NCBI GenBank assembly: GCA_033032865.1
Contig: JAWHQI010000075.1
Coordinates: 248,001-312,000, forward strand
Reading direction: 5' to 3'
Origin: Dactylorhiza incarnata
Lineage: Eukaryota; Streptophyta; Magnoliopsida; Asparagales; Orchidaceae
DNA: 64,000 nucleotides
Part shown: positions 1 to 10,426 of the stretch, one piece after another
Numbering within the stretch: position 1 is the stretch's first letter
Layout: each line of letters starts with the position of its first letter
Notes under the pieces: model-generated
The model's input: the letters and a program-made list of their open reading frames with translations, nothing else
The model's database searches: none
Told to the model about the DNA's origin: nothing
Position numbers and translations under genes: made by a program

Positions 1-224
1 TTTGACATTGATTGAGTTAATATCTCTATGGCCTTTGCATCAGCACTGATCAACTTTTCCTGATCATTAGATGAAGAAGTTGAAGATGTAGTTCCTGTCA
101 AAACAGATTTATATATATCTTCATCTATGACATTCATAAATAATTTAAATCTAATTTGCCATAAATCAAAACTATCCAAATTACATAAAGGTGGATCTGA
201 AATTAAAAAATCTGCCAGTGCCAT
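1..224 (-). CDS. Copia element D: Gag N-terminus, cut by window edge
   Basis: The minus-strand frame starts at the ATG at 222-224 with MALADFLISDPPLCN and stays open to the window edge. It contains the hydrophobic and acidic pattern of a Copia-type Gag N-terminus (LWQIRFKLF, then a Ser-rich stretch). Gag would form the capsid that packages the element RNA. The start is chosen because it is the first ATG downstream of the primer-binding site and LTR at 375-1965. Only about 74 residues are visible, so intactness cannot be judged. The family is inferred from position and general resemblance rather than from a domain search. Confidence 0.6.
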   Translation of the reverse strand, partial: MALADFLISDPPLCNLDSFDLWQIRFKLFMNVIDEDIYKSVLTGTTSSTSSSNDQEKLISADAKAIEILTQSMS

Positions 225-387
225 TTGGAAAAACTCTTTTTAAAAGCAAATAAGAACTAAAGTGATCTTTGTGATTTTAGGTGTCAGCCTGTGTGCAAAA
301 TCAACCTCCCTCTGATACCAATTGAAAGGAATAATTGATATCCTCTGATGAGGGTGATTGATAAAATCAACTTACTTTGATACCAAT
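225..387 (-). other. Element D leader with two primer-binding-site copies
   Basis: Read on the minus strand, the LTR end at 388 is followed by a PBS-like site at 375-385 (TGGTATCAAAG). A second copy lies at 310-320 (TGGTATCAGAG). Both match the 3' end of plant initiator methionine tRNA as used by most plant Copia elements. The copies sit in two imperfect repeats of about 65 bp that begin AAAATCAAC on the plus strand. The 310 copy matches the tRNA better, although the 375 copy is next to the LTR. Confidence 0.6.
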
Positions 388-645
388 TGAAAGGAGAGTT
401 TTAGTTCTTATTCTTATTATTAAAACTCTTGTTTAACTTTGTTTTAAAATAAATGATATATATAAATATATATATGAGTTTGCTGTATGAGTAATTAAAA
501 CAAACAGTGAGAGTGCATAAATAAAACACAGCACAAATAATGAAATAAAATAAAGCACACATCCAGACGACACAAGATATATAGTAGTTCCCCTCAACTG
601 GGTACATCTACTCTTCTACCCACTGGTAGGAATCCACTAGGAGAG

Positions 646-800
646 TTGATCAGGTGCCCTCACACCAAGGTGTTTTTGATCAGGTGCCCACACACCTATG
701 GAGGTTTGATCTGGTGCCCAATTCACCTATAACTTTTGACCAGCTGCTTATAAACCAACTAGATTTTTTGTTCAGGTGTCTTGCCACCAACAGGTAAACT
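646..800 (-). repeat. 30-bp tandem repeat in the R/U5 part of LTR D
   Basis: About five degenerate units of roughly 30 bp are built on TTGATCAGGTGCCCACACACC (plus strand), starting near 646, 676, 706, 736 and 767. They lie downstream of the TATA region in the element's own orientation, so they would be in the transcribed leader. Several other LTRs in the window carry similar-length tandem repeats in the same position but with different sequences. Confidence 0.65.
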
Positions 801-1354
801 TTTGAAGGGAGTTTTAACCCTGTACAAGATGGGAAAGGTGAAAGGGAAAAGATTAATTGTTCTTCTCTTTGTGCTGAGAAGACTCTTGATGAAGATCCTG
901 ATTGGTAGTTGAGTTGGATCTTGATGATGATGTTGAAGAGCTCCCCCTGTCTGATAAAATTGTTGACAGTTTGTGGAGGCCTCTTCTCTTCTCTTGATAA
1001 TATATTTGATCTGATCTTCTTTTTGCTCCTCTATTTCTCTTCTTCTTCTTTTTCTTATACAACAAGTGTTAATGTATTCTGTCTATCTATGTTAGATTTG
1101 TACAGCAATATATATTATGTATGTATATATGTTAAGAGAGAACAGCTGAATATATTCTGATATATATTCTGCTGTCGTGTATAGCTGTTAGAATCCTTGT
1201 CGACCAAAGAGGAAGGGAGTAAAGTCTCTTTCATTTCCCAGATCCTTGAGCAGATAACTTGCCGTCTTTGACTTGCTGCAACGGCTATATTAATTAATGC
1301 TTTTGCCAAACGGCTACATCATTAAATGCTTGCATGCTGTAAGGTCAGATCAAC

Positions 1355-1367
1355 AATATATATATAG
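1355..1367 (-). promoter_or_regulatory. TATA region of LTR D
   Basis: An alternating run whose minus strand reads TCTATATATATATTG lies 73 bp downstream (element orientation) of the TCGTCGA array. It is the best TATA candidate of this LTR. The region is AT-rich, so the exact box is uncertain. Confidence 0.45.
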
Positions 1368-1439
1368 AGAAATATATAAATATTACTTTAATAAAGTCTG
1401 ACAGCATAATATAATAAGAATTGAAATTATGCATAAATT

Positions 1440-1681
1440 TCGTCGAGCTGAGCTCCTCTTTCGTCGAGCTCAAACATTTGATTCGTCGACCTCATTATTA
1501 ATATTACTGTTTCTGAATATCTGTTGGATTTCGTCGACCCCCGTTCGTCATTCGTCGACCTCTGTTCCATGTTCGTCGACCGCAGCTTTCCTTGCTATAA
1601 TCTGTTGAGCACTGCTGTAATAAGATCTGTTCGCCGATCACCGTTCGACGAATGCCGATCGTCGTTCGACGAATGTCGAAC
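1440..1681 (-). repeat. TTCGTCGA / TTCGACGAA array in U3 of LTR D
   Basis: Copies of TCGTCGA occur at about 1440, 1461, 1482, 1531, 1551 and 1572. Inverted copies TTCGACGAA occur near 1644 and 1664. The core TTCG-N-CGAA is a palindrome with a variable centre base. The array lies upstream of the TATA region in the element's orientation. The surrounding LTR is AT-rich, so this cluster of CpG sites stands out. Confidence 0.75.
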
Positions 1682-1965
1682 GCAGCTAACTATATGAAAT
1701 ATTTTATTTCTCTTATATTATTTTATATTAATTTCTCTTATAATATTTTCTCTTATATTATTTTGCCTATTATTATATATATATATATTTCTTAGTATAT
1801 TATTATTATTTATATATATATTATTCTTTTCTGCCTATTAATATATTTCTTTTTCAGCCTTCTTTCTTAATGAGATATTTAATCTAAGTTATACAATCTG
1901 AGTTATGATATAAACATAGATACTAAAGGTGGATCCTAACTCAAATCAAAACTTAGGTTCCAACA

Positions 1966-2990
1966 CAGATGAAGAATCATCCCATGTTGCACCTTCAAGA
2001 CCTTCTTCTTCTCCTTTCCTTTGTGCCGCTTTTCTTTTTGCTCCTTCAGGTATTTTGGGCACTGGCTTTTTATATGCCCGGTTTTCCTGTAGTGGAAGCA
2101 TTCGGGAGGAGGTCGCTCTTCATCATCGTTGCTTGATTTTTTCTTTTGCTCTTTTTTGGAAGATGATCCTTTACGAAAGTACTTGCGGAAGGTATTCCTT
2201 CTTTCTGGATTCTTCATAAACTTTGTGAAGTTTTCACAAAGAGACTCTCCTTGTCTTCTTCATCATTGTCATCCTCTTTTCTCGACTTTAGTGCCAAAGC
2301 CTCCTTCTTTGGCTCCTTATTGTATTCTTCATCTTGAATGTTGAGTTCTACCTCATGGGTTTTGAGATTCCCAATGAGGCTCTCGATCTGGAGCCGCCTT
2401 AGATCATGCGATTCGGAAATTGCAGTCACCTTTGGATTGAACTTCAGAGGAAGAGTCCGAAGGATCTTTCTCACTAAGTCACCGTTTGAAAATGTTTTCA
2501 CACGAATCTTTGAGGAGTTGACAATCTTGGTGAATCGAGTATACATTGAGTCCACGTCCTCATTTGGATCCATCCTGAACCTTTCAAACTCTGATTCCAG
2601 TTGGAATAGATTTGAGTCTTTGACCTGCGAGGTACCTTCATGAGTTATTTCAAGCAAATTCCAAATGTCATAAGCAGTTTCACAAGCACGAACTCTATTA
2701 AATTCGGTCCTATCTAATGCGCAGAATAAAGCATTCATAGCTTTAGAATTATTTTTACATTTATTTTTATCCTCATCATCCCACCAATCTCTTGGCTTTT
2801 CCATGGTTACTTCTCCAACAATATAAGTAGGAGTTGTATATGGTGTTCCAATACTAGCCCAAACATCTAGATCTAAATTAATTAGAAAATAATGCATTCG
2901 CGTTCTCCAATAATTATAGTCAGTTCTGGTGAAAAGTGGCGGTCTACTTATTCCTTGCCCTTCATGAAAAGAGAGATCATGAGACGCCAT
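1966..2990 (-). pseudogene. Copia element C: gag, frameshifted and 3'-truncated
   Basis: A minus-strand frame from the ATG at 2988-2990 (MASHDLSFHEGQG) runs 258 codons to 2214. It has the Copia Gag pattern seen also in element B: FTRTDYNYW near the start, ALDRTEFNRV, then TSQVKDSNLF. A frameshift near 2215 moves the rest into another frame. That part carries the zinc knuckle as CFHYRKTGHIKSQC, where the second cysteine of CX2CX4HX4C is tyrosine. The gene then stops abruptly at the LTR of element D (1965). The capsid role is family knowledge. Function is unlikely given the frameshift, the altered knuckle and the missing pol. Confidence 0.8.
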
Positions 2991-3025
2991 TATTCCCGGT
3001 TGTTATACCATTTTGGAATAACCTC

Positions 3026-3037
3026 GCTCTGATATCA
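3026..3037 (-). other. Primer-binding site of element C
   Basis: The minus strand reads TGATATCAGAGC two bases inside the LTR end. This is the initiator-Met tRNA complement with one change from TGGTATCAGAGC. Confidence 0.7.
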
Positions 3038-3684
3038 CTTGTTGGATCGTGAGGCGCCCTTAGAGGTGGGGGGGGGGTGAATAAGGGTTTTAAAAACTTA
3101 TACTTTATTTTAAAACATTTGTAATTAGAAAAGAAGAAATCAAGTAATATAAAAGAGAAACATGATTTTATTAATCTTGAGATATGAAGTTACAAAACTT
3201 GATTTCTTATGACGCTAGAAATCGTGGGCGATAAATATAAAAATCCTTTTTGTTTTCTATCCCGACTCATATCCCCACAAACCGATGGCTTTAGCCTATC
3301 CTCCCCCGGATATGGCCTCAAGCCGCTCTAGCCTTTCTATCACCAGAAAAGGCCTCAAGCACCCCCTAGATCTACGCCCTAGACCTAGTCGTCATCACGA
3401 GGCGAATTCACTCAACGATGGTAATAAAAAGAGTAACAAAAGAAAATACAAAATATAATAAAATTCCCTATAAAGAATTCTGGAGAAGGTGAAGGCTCGC
3501 TGGATATTCTTGAAGTCAAAGCGTACATCCTTCATGTTGCATAAGCGTTGATCCTGCTCTCCTTGAATTCTTTGCTTGAAACTTGTGTGGGAGAAGATGG
3601 TCTGGAAATACGGCCCTTGCAGAGATTATCAAGTGCTGGAATAGGGCTCTCTAAAATTAGTAGTAGAGGAAGATGAATTCCATC

Positions 3685-3696
3685 TAATTATAGGCC
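3685..3696 (-). promoter_or_regulatory. TATA box of LTR C
   Basis: The minus strand reads GGCCTATAATTAG, immediately downstream of the AACGCC palindrome array in the element's orientation. It lies at the position of the CTATAAAA box of the related LTR B. Confidence 0.5.
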
Positions 3697-3701
3697 AAGA
3701 G

Positions 3702-4056
3702 GATAACGTCGGCGTTTATGCTAACGCCTGGCGTTGACCTAGTTTGGAAATGTTTTGATGGCGCGGATCTTCAAAATAGGAATGAGATTCTGCACTTTAG
3801 GAAACTTTCATTTTAGGCAGCCCTAATGTTGGCGTTGAGGCTAACGCTGGCGTTAGGTCAAATCATTCCTATAGTGCCCCTTCAATCACGGCTGCTTCCC
3901 CTCTTGCCATAAAAATTGAGCGTTAACGCCCAGCGTTAAGTTCTAACGCCTGGCATTGACCTTCTCTCATTTCTTCAGTCGGCCAGCCATCCAGTCGATC
4001 GGCAGACCATCCCGTCGAACGCCAACGCCCAGCGTTAAGCATAACGCCTGGCGTTA
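3702..4056 (-). repeat. TAACGCC-N-GGCGTTA palindrome array in U3 of LTR C
   Basis: Near-identical 15-bp palindromes of the form TAACGCC(T)GGCGTTA or TAACGCCCAGCGTTA begin near 3704, 3722, 3842, 3924, 3943, 4023 and 4042. Spacing is irregular (about 20-120 bp). All lie upstream of the TATA box. The related LTR B has a different word (GCTACCGCCGGCGCTAGC) in the same place. Confidence 0.8.
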
Positions 4057-4223
4057 GAATATATTCATTTAATCATGTGGACAGTTCTAGAACAATGGAG
4101 TAGCAACCTAGTGTCATACATGTTCAAAACCTGCATGCTAAAAATACAAAGGCATGCAAGATCAAATACAAGTAGGATTTGTTATTCTCAAATCAAAGGG
4201 ATGCGGAAAACCATGTTCCAACA

Positions 4224-4680
4224 TTCTCTTCTACAACAATAATTCTGTACTACTTTGTAGGGCTCTTTGTCAGTCTGAGTTGGTAGGATCTAGTAATAGA
4301 TCTGAGTTGGTAGGGTTCTTGGTGAACCTGAGTTTGGTAGGATCTTGCTGAAGATCTGAGTTTGTAGGACTTGTAAAGTCTGAGCCTTGTAGGGTTCTGT
4401 GTGAACCTGAGTTGTAAGATCTGAATAGAATGAAAAGATCTGAGTTGGAGAAGTTGCTTAGTCTAGCATACTGCTAGATAGGTGGGAAGGACAATTGACT
4501 ACCTCTAGACACATTGTCTGCTTGGGAACCAATATAAATCATTATGTGTTTTCTGTGATGCTTGTGTGCTGAGATAGATAAATTACTAAATAGCAAATAA
4601 AATTGAAAACACATAATCACCCCCCCTCTAGGTGTAGTTTACAGTCAACCCATATCTTATTAGATATTATTATCAGTAAT
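4224..4680 (+). mobile_element. LTR fragment (plus orientation) next to element C
   Basis: The segment ends in a CACCCCCCCTCTAGGTG stretch near 4621-4637. The same motif, inverted, is near the U5 end of LTRs A, B, C and K, which suggests an LTR 3' end read on the plus strand. Between 4270 and 4465 it has about seven degenerate units of TGAGTTGGTAGGATCT-like sequence of about 26 bp. Its 5' part is lost at the element C insertion. I cannot identify its internal region. Confidence 0.4.
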
Positions 4681-4694
4681 TTGAGTTTGAAGAA

Positions 4695-5607
4695 TTAATT
4701 ACCAATGGTGGTCATTTTCTCCAATTTATTGTTGTTGGCAGTATCAGCAGGCATATTTTGTGCATCTGCAGCACCTTTATTAGATGTAGCATCCTCATTC
4801 TCATCAGAATATTCTGACTCAAAACTTGAGACAATCATTTTAGACTTCTTGGGTTCTTTTGAGATCTTCTTTTTCTTGTCCTTTGCCACTAAGGGCTGGC
4901 TCATAGGGAGCACCCTAGTGAACCTATCCAAAGTTTTTATATCCATCCTTTGAGGTAGTGGAGATTTGACCCTTTTGAGCTCTCAAACTTCTCTGGATAT
5001 GTGTTCAGAAGGTATAGGGACAGAATTATTCCCATGTTGGGGGCTTGCAGACACTCTTTCAGTTTTTGTAAGCATTTCCCCATGATGACTTCCTCTTTAA
5101 GATAATCCTTGTCATCAGTTCAAACATGAACTGGGAGATGGTGTTATGGGATCCTGGTTTACAAAGAATGGCCTTCCCTACTATATCAGAGAGGAGCTTT
5201 CCTCTCTGATTGAAGAATTTTCTCTTCAGTGAGCCTTTTGGGGTATCACCATAGTTATACCATGCTACATCTTTCTTCTTGTCCTTATCTGAGATATCAT
5301 CTTCCTCATCTTGACTGCATGGAGTTAAATGCATGCCAGTTTCTATTCTCTTGGAGGAGACTTTAATCTTTTCACCTCCAACCTTTGACTTCAAGGCAGA
5401 CTTGGATGGGGAAATCCTTACATTACTGAACCATTCCAGAACTTTAGTTCTGAGAATTGACAGTGGGCTAAGACAGAAGGTATTCTAGACCTTGAGCTTC
5501 TAGGAGTTGAATCACCTCCATTATTTTTCTGGAGCATGAGCAAATCCATTTCTTACTACCTTATACCCTTCCAGAAGATCCTTAGAACTCTTGCGCCATT
5601 ATTTCTG
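4695..5607 (-). pseudogene. Remnant of an accessory ORF of a non-autonomous or env-like element
   Basis: Two minus-strand open stretches (4695-4946 and 5059-5394) and a possible ATG at 5605-5607 belong to a broken gene. The first is acidic and Lys/Ser-rich with SFESEYSDENED. The second contains KGSLKRKFFNQRGKLLSDIVGKAI-like sequence followed by a hydrophobic TISQFMFELM helix. The second stretch resembles what is often annotated as putative plant transposon protein in accessory ORFs of LTR elements. That is recalled, not searched. No reverse transcriptase motifs are present. It may be the accessory ORF of element A or part of a separate K-like element. Confidence 0.4.
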
Positions 5608-5649
5608 AGAAAATAAGACACTGCGATAGAAGGGAAGATGATTCATCTC

Positions 5650-6075
5650 GACTGCTAGGGAGCAAGGGTTGTGTAATTATCTTTAATCACATTGGTCTAT
5701 TGAAATAGGTTTGGGTTATGTTTTGATTTGCCCTAATAATTAAAGTTGATTGGACTTATTAGTTTAAGTGATTTTAGAACATTTTATGTTAAATTTTGAC
5801 GAATAGCAATTTAAGTAACCCGTCTCAACGGAACCGCTAAGACAGAGATCTAAACCGTTGGGATAGAAAACTGTCAACCGCTGGGACATGTTAGCTGTCT
5901 CAACGGTTCAGCTGGAATTTTCCCAACTGTCTCAGCGGCTCAGCTAAAACAAGTCTTCTTTTTTAACTGATCTTACAGACTAATAGTTAGCTATTTTGAT
6001 TGGATTGGTTGATGTGATAATCATGTCACTGAGTGTATTGGTGTGATAACATATTGTACTAGAGCATAACATTCA
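5650..6075 (-). mobile_element. Possible truncated 3' LTR (U3) of element A with CAGCGG array
   Basis: Just downstream of A's RNaseH stop the minus strand reads CTATGGAAGGT and then TGAATGTTATGC, compatible with a polypurine tract followed by an LTR start at 6075. From 5820 to 5947 there are four to five copies of GTCTCAACGGTTCAGCTG-like palindromes, the same word family as in A's 5' LTR (22323-22520). The first 130 bp do not match the U3 start of the 5' LTR, so the assignment is uncertain. The low-coordinate boundary is not visible. Confidence 0.35.
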
Positions 6076-6113
6076 ACCTTCCATAGAGGACTAATAACAT
6101 GACAATTTAATGA

Positions 6114-7047
6114 TTATTCAATATTTAACACACCAAGATTAGTCTTAAAAGCATTAAAGTTGCCCTCATCCAATGGCTTTGTAAAGATATCAACAACTTG
6201 ATTGTCAGTGGGGACAAATTCAAGGCAGATAGCTTTACGATCAACATGTTCTCTAATAAAATGATATCTCATCTCTATGTGCTTAGTCCTGCTATGAGAG
6301 ACAAGATTCTTAGCAATATAGATAGCAATGGATGAGTCACAGAATAAGGGAGATTGACATACCTTGAGGTTGTAATCCTCTAGCTGATGTTGTATCCACA
6401 AGAGTTGTGCATAACAGCTACCTGCAGCTATATATTCTGACTCAGCAGTGGAAATATCCACTCTGGTTTGCTTCTTGCAGCTCCATGATATCAACCTCCT
6501 TCCTAGGAATTGACAAGTTCCACTTGTACTTTTCCTGTATTCTTTGCATCCTGTAAAATCTGCATCTGAAAAGCCAGTCAGCTCAAATTCATTGTTCTTA
6601 TGGTACCAAAGGCCAAGATGTTGACTGCCTTTAAGGTATCTCAAAATTCACTTTGCAACTAAGTAATGAGATTCCGTAGGGCATGCTTGGTACCTAGCAC
6701 AAACACATGTAGCATACATAATGTCTAGTCAACTAGCAATTAGATACAACAAGGATCCAATAATGCACCTGTGCATGGATTCATCAAAGGCCTTGCCCTT
6801 CTCATCCTTGTTCAGGGAAATGTTGGACCCCATAGGAGTTTTCATGGTGGAAGCTGATTCCATCCAAAACTTCTTGATAAGCTCCGTAATGTACTTAGTC
6901 TGAGTGATGAATATCCGCTCATCAGACTATTTCACTAGGAGGCCTAAAAAGTACTTGAGCTCTCCCATACTGCTCATCTCAAACTCCCCCTGCATAAGGT
7001 TGGCAAACCTTTTGCAGAGGTTGTCATCTGTAGACCCAAAGATTATG
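6114..7047 (-). pseudogene. Element A: RT C-terminus and RNaseH
   Basis: Read from 7047 downward the frame gives the strand after the YVDD box, GELKYFLGLLVK, then a connection domain and RNaseH. The RNaseH has GFSDADFTGCKEYRKSTSG, STAESEYIA, FCDSSIAIYIAKN and HIEMRYHFIREHV, ending DIFTKPL and GVLNIE. The DAD, AESEY and CDS signatures carry the usual acidic RNaseH residues. At least three in-frame stops lie between 6645 and 7047: after LLVK, after LIAS, and before ILRYLKG. Comparison with the usual family residues suggests Gln CAG to TAG and Arg CGA to TGA, both C-to-T changes. The RNaseH itself is open from the ATG at 6644. Confidence 0.85.
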
Positions 7048-7052
7048 TCATC
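7048..7052. repeat. Target site duplication of element B, left copy
   Basis: TCATC directly precedes the LTR start TGTTGGATC. It is identical to 16543-16547 beyond the other LTR. In the host these bases are part of the two Asp codons of A's YVDD motif. Confidence 0.95.
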
Positions 7053-7745
7053 TGTTGGATCGGTCGGCGCCCTTAGAGGGGGGGGGGGGGGGGGTGAATA
7101 AGGGTTTTCAAAAACTATAGATTATATTTAAAAACTTTGAATTATTGCAAGATTAAAGACATGAAATAAGTGAAGTAAAACAAAAAGGAGACAAGCTTTA
7201 TTAATAATAAATAAGTTTTACAAAACTTGATCTCGATGACGCTAGAGATCGGAGGCGAATAATAAAAGCTCTTCTTATTTTCTATCCCGACTCGCTTCCC
7301 CGCGAACCGGTGGCCCTAGCCTAATACTCCCTGGATTCAGCCTCAAGTCGCTCTATCCAATCCTTCCCCGTATGTGGCCTCGAGCACCCCCTAGAACTAT
7401 CCTAGATCTAGTCGCCAACACGAGGCGAATTTCAGCCCTAAGTCTACCCCAGACCTAGTCGCCAACACGAGGCGATTTCACTACCGTTTACAATGATAAA
7501 AGGGAAATACAATAATAACAACTTCCCTTAAGATGAACTTCTGAATATGGAGGCGAAGATCCGCTGTAGAATCAGCGTTTGTCGAAGCGGACATCGTTTG
7601 GCTTTGGCGTGATGGAATCCTCCATCAGAAGTTGGCAGAGCTTCGCCGGGACCTCAAATTTCGGCCAAGATAGGCCTCTGGAATTCTAGTACACACTCTC
7701 TGAGGTGTATCCAATTGGTGTACGAAAACAAGAGGAGAGGGAGTC

Positions 7746-7754
7746 CTTTTATAG
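7746..7754 (-). promoter_or_regulatory. TATA box of LTR B (left copy)
   Basis: The minus strand reads GGGCTATAAAAGGAC, a strong TATA box. It lies only about 5 bp downstream of the last GCTACCGCCGGCGCTAGC unit in the element's orientation. Confidence 0.75.
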
Positions 7755-7758
7755 CCCA

Positions 7759-7985
7759 AGCGCTACCGCCGGCGCTAGCGCTACCGCCGGCGCTAGCCCG
7801 GATAAGGAAACATTTAGCGCGGCAGGACCTTCAATCCGCGGCAACATATTGCTCCATGCCTCTTGTGCGCCATGCTACCGCCAGCGCTAGTAGCTAACGT
7901 CGGGTGCTAGATCCTTCTAAAAACGATGCCGGAATCGTGCAGATCAACGCTAGCGCCGGGCGCTATCGCTACCGCCGGCGCTAGT
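7759..7985 (-). repeat. GCTACCGCCGGCGCTAGC palindrome array in U3 of LTR B (left)
   Basis: Two perfect tandem 18-bp units lie at about 7761-7796. Further copies lie at about 7873-7909 (CTACCGCCAGCGCTAG and GCTAACGTCGGGTGCTAG) and 7945-7983 (GCTAGCGCCGGGCGCTAT and CTACCGCCGGCGCTAG). The perfect form GCTAGCGCCGGCGCTAGC is an 18-bp palindrome with CpGs at its core. Confidence 0.85.
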
Positions 7986-8146
7986 GAGCCTCTTCGAATT
8001 GTGGCCTCAATTTTGGGGGCAGACATCATGAGTACTCCTTGAGTCATGTGGACAATGCTAACCTGCACACTTGAACACACAAGATCAAATACACATAAGA
8101 TTTGTTATTCTCAAACCTAGGAGATGCGGAAGACCATGTTCCAACA

Positions 8147-8160
8147 AACTCCCCCTTTTA
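8147..8160 (-). other. Polypurine tract of element B
   Basis: The minus strand reads TAAAAGGGGGAGTT directly upstream of the 3' LTR start TGTTGGAACATGG. This is the expected plus-strand primer. Confidence 0.85.
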
Positions 8161-10426
8161 TAATAACAAATCCATTAATGATAAATCAAAGCATTAATAG
8201 ATAAGCATGATGAAACTATACTTGTGTGTGTGTGTGAGAGTGATGACTTAGGATAATAATTGATTCTAGCATGTTAGACTTGCTCCCCCTAAATACATGC
8301 TCCCCCTAAGTGAATGCTCCCCTAATATGTAAGCTATCATCTTAATTTGTCAAGTTGGGTTTTTGATAATGGGTTATATTTATCATGTTAGTTCTCCCCC
8401 TTTGTTATTAGCAAAAGTGGGTAGGGATACAAAGCACTAAAAAATGTGTAAATAAAAGAGAAGGCATGATCGAGCTTTTTAGGTAAATGATAAGGAGATT
8501 TAGAATTGTTTTTCATTGAAATAGATCAGAGTTATTACAAAATTTCAGAGTTTTTAGCATAAAAGATATTTATGTTTGAAGTAACCAATAAAAAGTGTTC
8601 CAAGGAAATCTATCACTTAATGAAAGATAAGAATTTTTAAGAATAAGTGATGATGCAAATAATACAAGATATGAAGTAAGCATGAAAGCGCAAGGTAAAA
8701 AACACTTATATGGTTAAGATGCGGAAGACTTATAACAAATAGTAATGATAATTCAAAAAATATGAGGTAAAGATCACAAAAAAATGATGTTTTTGGAAAT
8801 CATTTTGCAGTTTTAAATTTTAGAATAACCAAGCATGAAATAATGTAAATAAAAAAGAGATGACCACAATGTTACTTTAATTCTTAATTTCAAAAGCATA
8901 CAAAAATATTGTAGAACACATGCTAGGTTATCTAGTGCATTTCATAAATAAAAAGTAATATAGAATTATCATTAGGATCCAATACTCATGAGAAGAAGTG
9001 TTATGGAAGATAATGATGTGCACATAAGTGTAAATTTGAGGAGAGTAAACAAATGTTTTAATCAAAAATACAAGTAATATGTAAAGTAAGAAGCACAATA
9101 AAACACAAATAAGAGTACTCCCACACACTTTAATGCACAAAAAATGTACAACTACCAAGGTGCTTTGCACACACAATGCTCATCAAGACTTATCAGGGTG
9201 CAAAGTAGTGATTGGGGGATCACATATTTTATTTTGAATTTTGAGACTTGTGATCCGGTGCACTTAAGAGAAAGTGGTTTTTCTTATTTTTGAAAGAAAG
9301 AGTTGATTTGCACAAGACACTTTATTATTCTTTCCAAGGTGCTCAACCTCACAATGCTCATTAAGACATATCAGGAGGTTCAAGTAGTGCTTGGTGGAGT
9401 TATCTTTGTCATTTATTTTATAATTTTGTTTTGTACAAAGTTCTCCGACACTTGTTTTGCAAATCAATAGATTTTATGAGAAAAAATATAACCACTTTTC
9501 TTAATTTTTAAGAGTGCAAAAGAAGGAGTGTAGGTAAGATACTTGTGCAATTTTAATTTATTTGTACTAATACAAAACATACACAAGCATTCTTAGATTA
9601 AATGCATATGTAGACAATGCCAAAAAGGGTGAGTGAATAAATATCATTATCAAACATAAAGCATTTCTCATACTTAGAGGCATGCTAAGCTTGATCCTAC
9701 ACAACTTTTAAACTATAATTGATGCACATTTGAATAGATATATTAAAGCATGAAGAAAGACAATGTCCAAAGTAGTTTGAAGAGAAAAAATTGTAACATT
9801 GTAGAATTTCTAAATAGTAGATTAAATCATGCTTGATTTTACAAGAAAAAATCATAGAGTTTTTTTTGATAGTTTTAAAGTTTTATATTTTTGTATTTGA
9901 TTTTAGCAAATAAAAGCAGATTTTTTGTAATTTTTGCTTTTGTAATTTTTTGATTTTTGTAAAAAAATGAACTTTAAACAAAGGAAACAACAAAAGCAAA
10001 CAAAGGAAAAACATATTTTTTTGTAATTTGTTTTGTTTTTGTAGTTTTGTATTTGATTTTTGCAGAAAAAATGACACACAAAAACAAAATGAAAAACATT
10101 GTTTTTTTGTAACTTGGTTTTCTATTTTTGTATTTGATTTTTCAAAAAGAAAAGAAAAACAGATGTGCAAAAACTAAATAGGACATATAGATCAAAATAT
10201 TTTTAGGAATTTTTAGAAATTTTAAAAACACAAAAATTCGAACCTCGACGCTAGCGCCGGCGCTAGCACTAGCGCGGGAAACAGTAAGTGATTTTTTAGG
10301 GTTTTGAAAATTTTGATACATGAACTTGATTAGGTGTCCCATTAGTAGTTTCATGCTGAATTTGCAGAATTTTTGGAAATGTTTTTGATGGTTAAAAATG
10401 AAGAAACTTGCATTAGTAAGCATGTT
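8161..10426 (-). other. Long 3' non-coding region of element B
   Basis: 2.27 kb between the RNaseH stop and the polypurine tract. It is AT-rich with many short open frames but nothing I recognise as coding. It includes extra PPT-like purine runs on the minus strand at about 8281-8330 and 8392-8402. It also has long T/A tracts between 9850 and 10170, and a CpG palindrome pair at 10246-10274. The first part is shared with the B2 fragment at 22981-23535, so it belongs to the family and was not inserted later. Confidence 0.7.
10246..10274 (-). repeat. Palindrome word of LTR B repeated in its 3' non-coding region
   Basis: GCTAGCGCCGGCGCTAGC is followed by ACTAGCGCGGG, isolated in AT-rich sequence about 150 bp downstream of the RNaseH stop. 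The 18-bp word is the same as that in the U3 array. Confidence 0.85.

Larger units (their letters stand above)
388..1965 (-). mobile_element. 5' LTR of Copia element D
   Basis: The minus-strand LTR begins TGTTGGAACC at 1965 and ends CTCCTTTCA at 388, giving the usual TG...CA ends. It is directly followed by a PBS and a gag start. It interrupts the gag of element C just after its Asp-Asp-Ser-Ser run, and the flanking CAGAT (1966-1970) is the expected 5-bp duplication on this side. The other end lies outside the window. The LTR holds a CpG palindrome array, a TATA region and a 30-bp tandem repeat, annotated separately. Confidence 0.7.
3040..4223 (-). mobile_element. 5' LTR of Copia element C
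   Basis: The ends TGTTGGATC (3040) and GTTCCAACA (4223) form an inverted TGTTGGA/TCCAACA pair. The same ends and a similar body (a G-tract followed by TGAATAAGG, CCCGACTC, GAGGCGAATT) are shared with both LTRs of element B, so C and B are relatives. C is inserted in an older plus-oriented LTR fragment that resumes at 4224. Confidence 0.8.
7053..8146 (-). mobile_element. 3' LTR of element B
   Basis: 1094 bp with ends TGTTGGATC and GTTCCAACA. It contains a 17-base G-tract near the U5 end, a repeated CTAGTCGCCAACACGAGGCGA block (7410-7472, period about 51 bp), the TATA box and the palindrome array. It is 15 bp shorter than the sister LTR. The main causes are one fewer 18-bp palindrome unit and a longer G-tract. 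Confidence 0.92.

Noticed and set aside
853..1160. Short Ser-rich and Lys-rich open frames on both strands
   Set aside because: They overlap each other within LTR D, have no recognisable motif and run through its TATA and leader region.
9883..10423. Phe/Lys-rich minus-strand frames in the 3' region of B
   Set aside because: They come from long T/A tracts. The protein would be a low-complexity Phe-Phe-Lys chain and the region is non-coding in B2.
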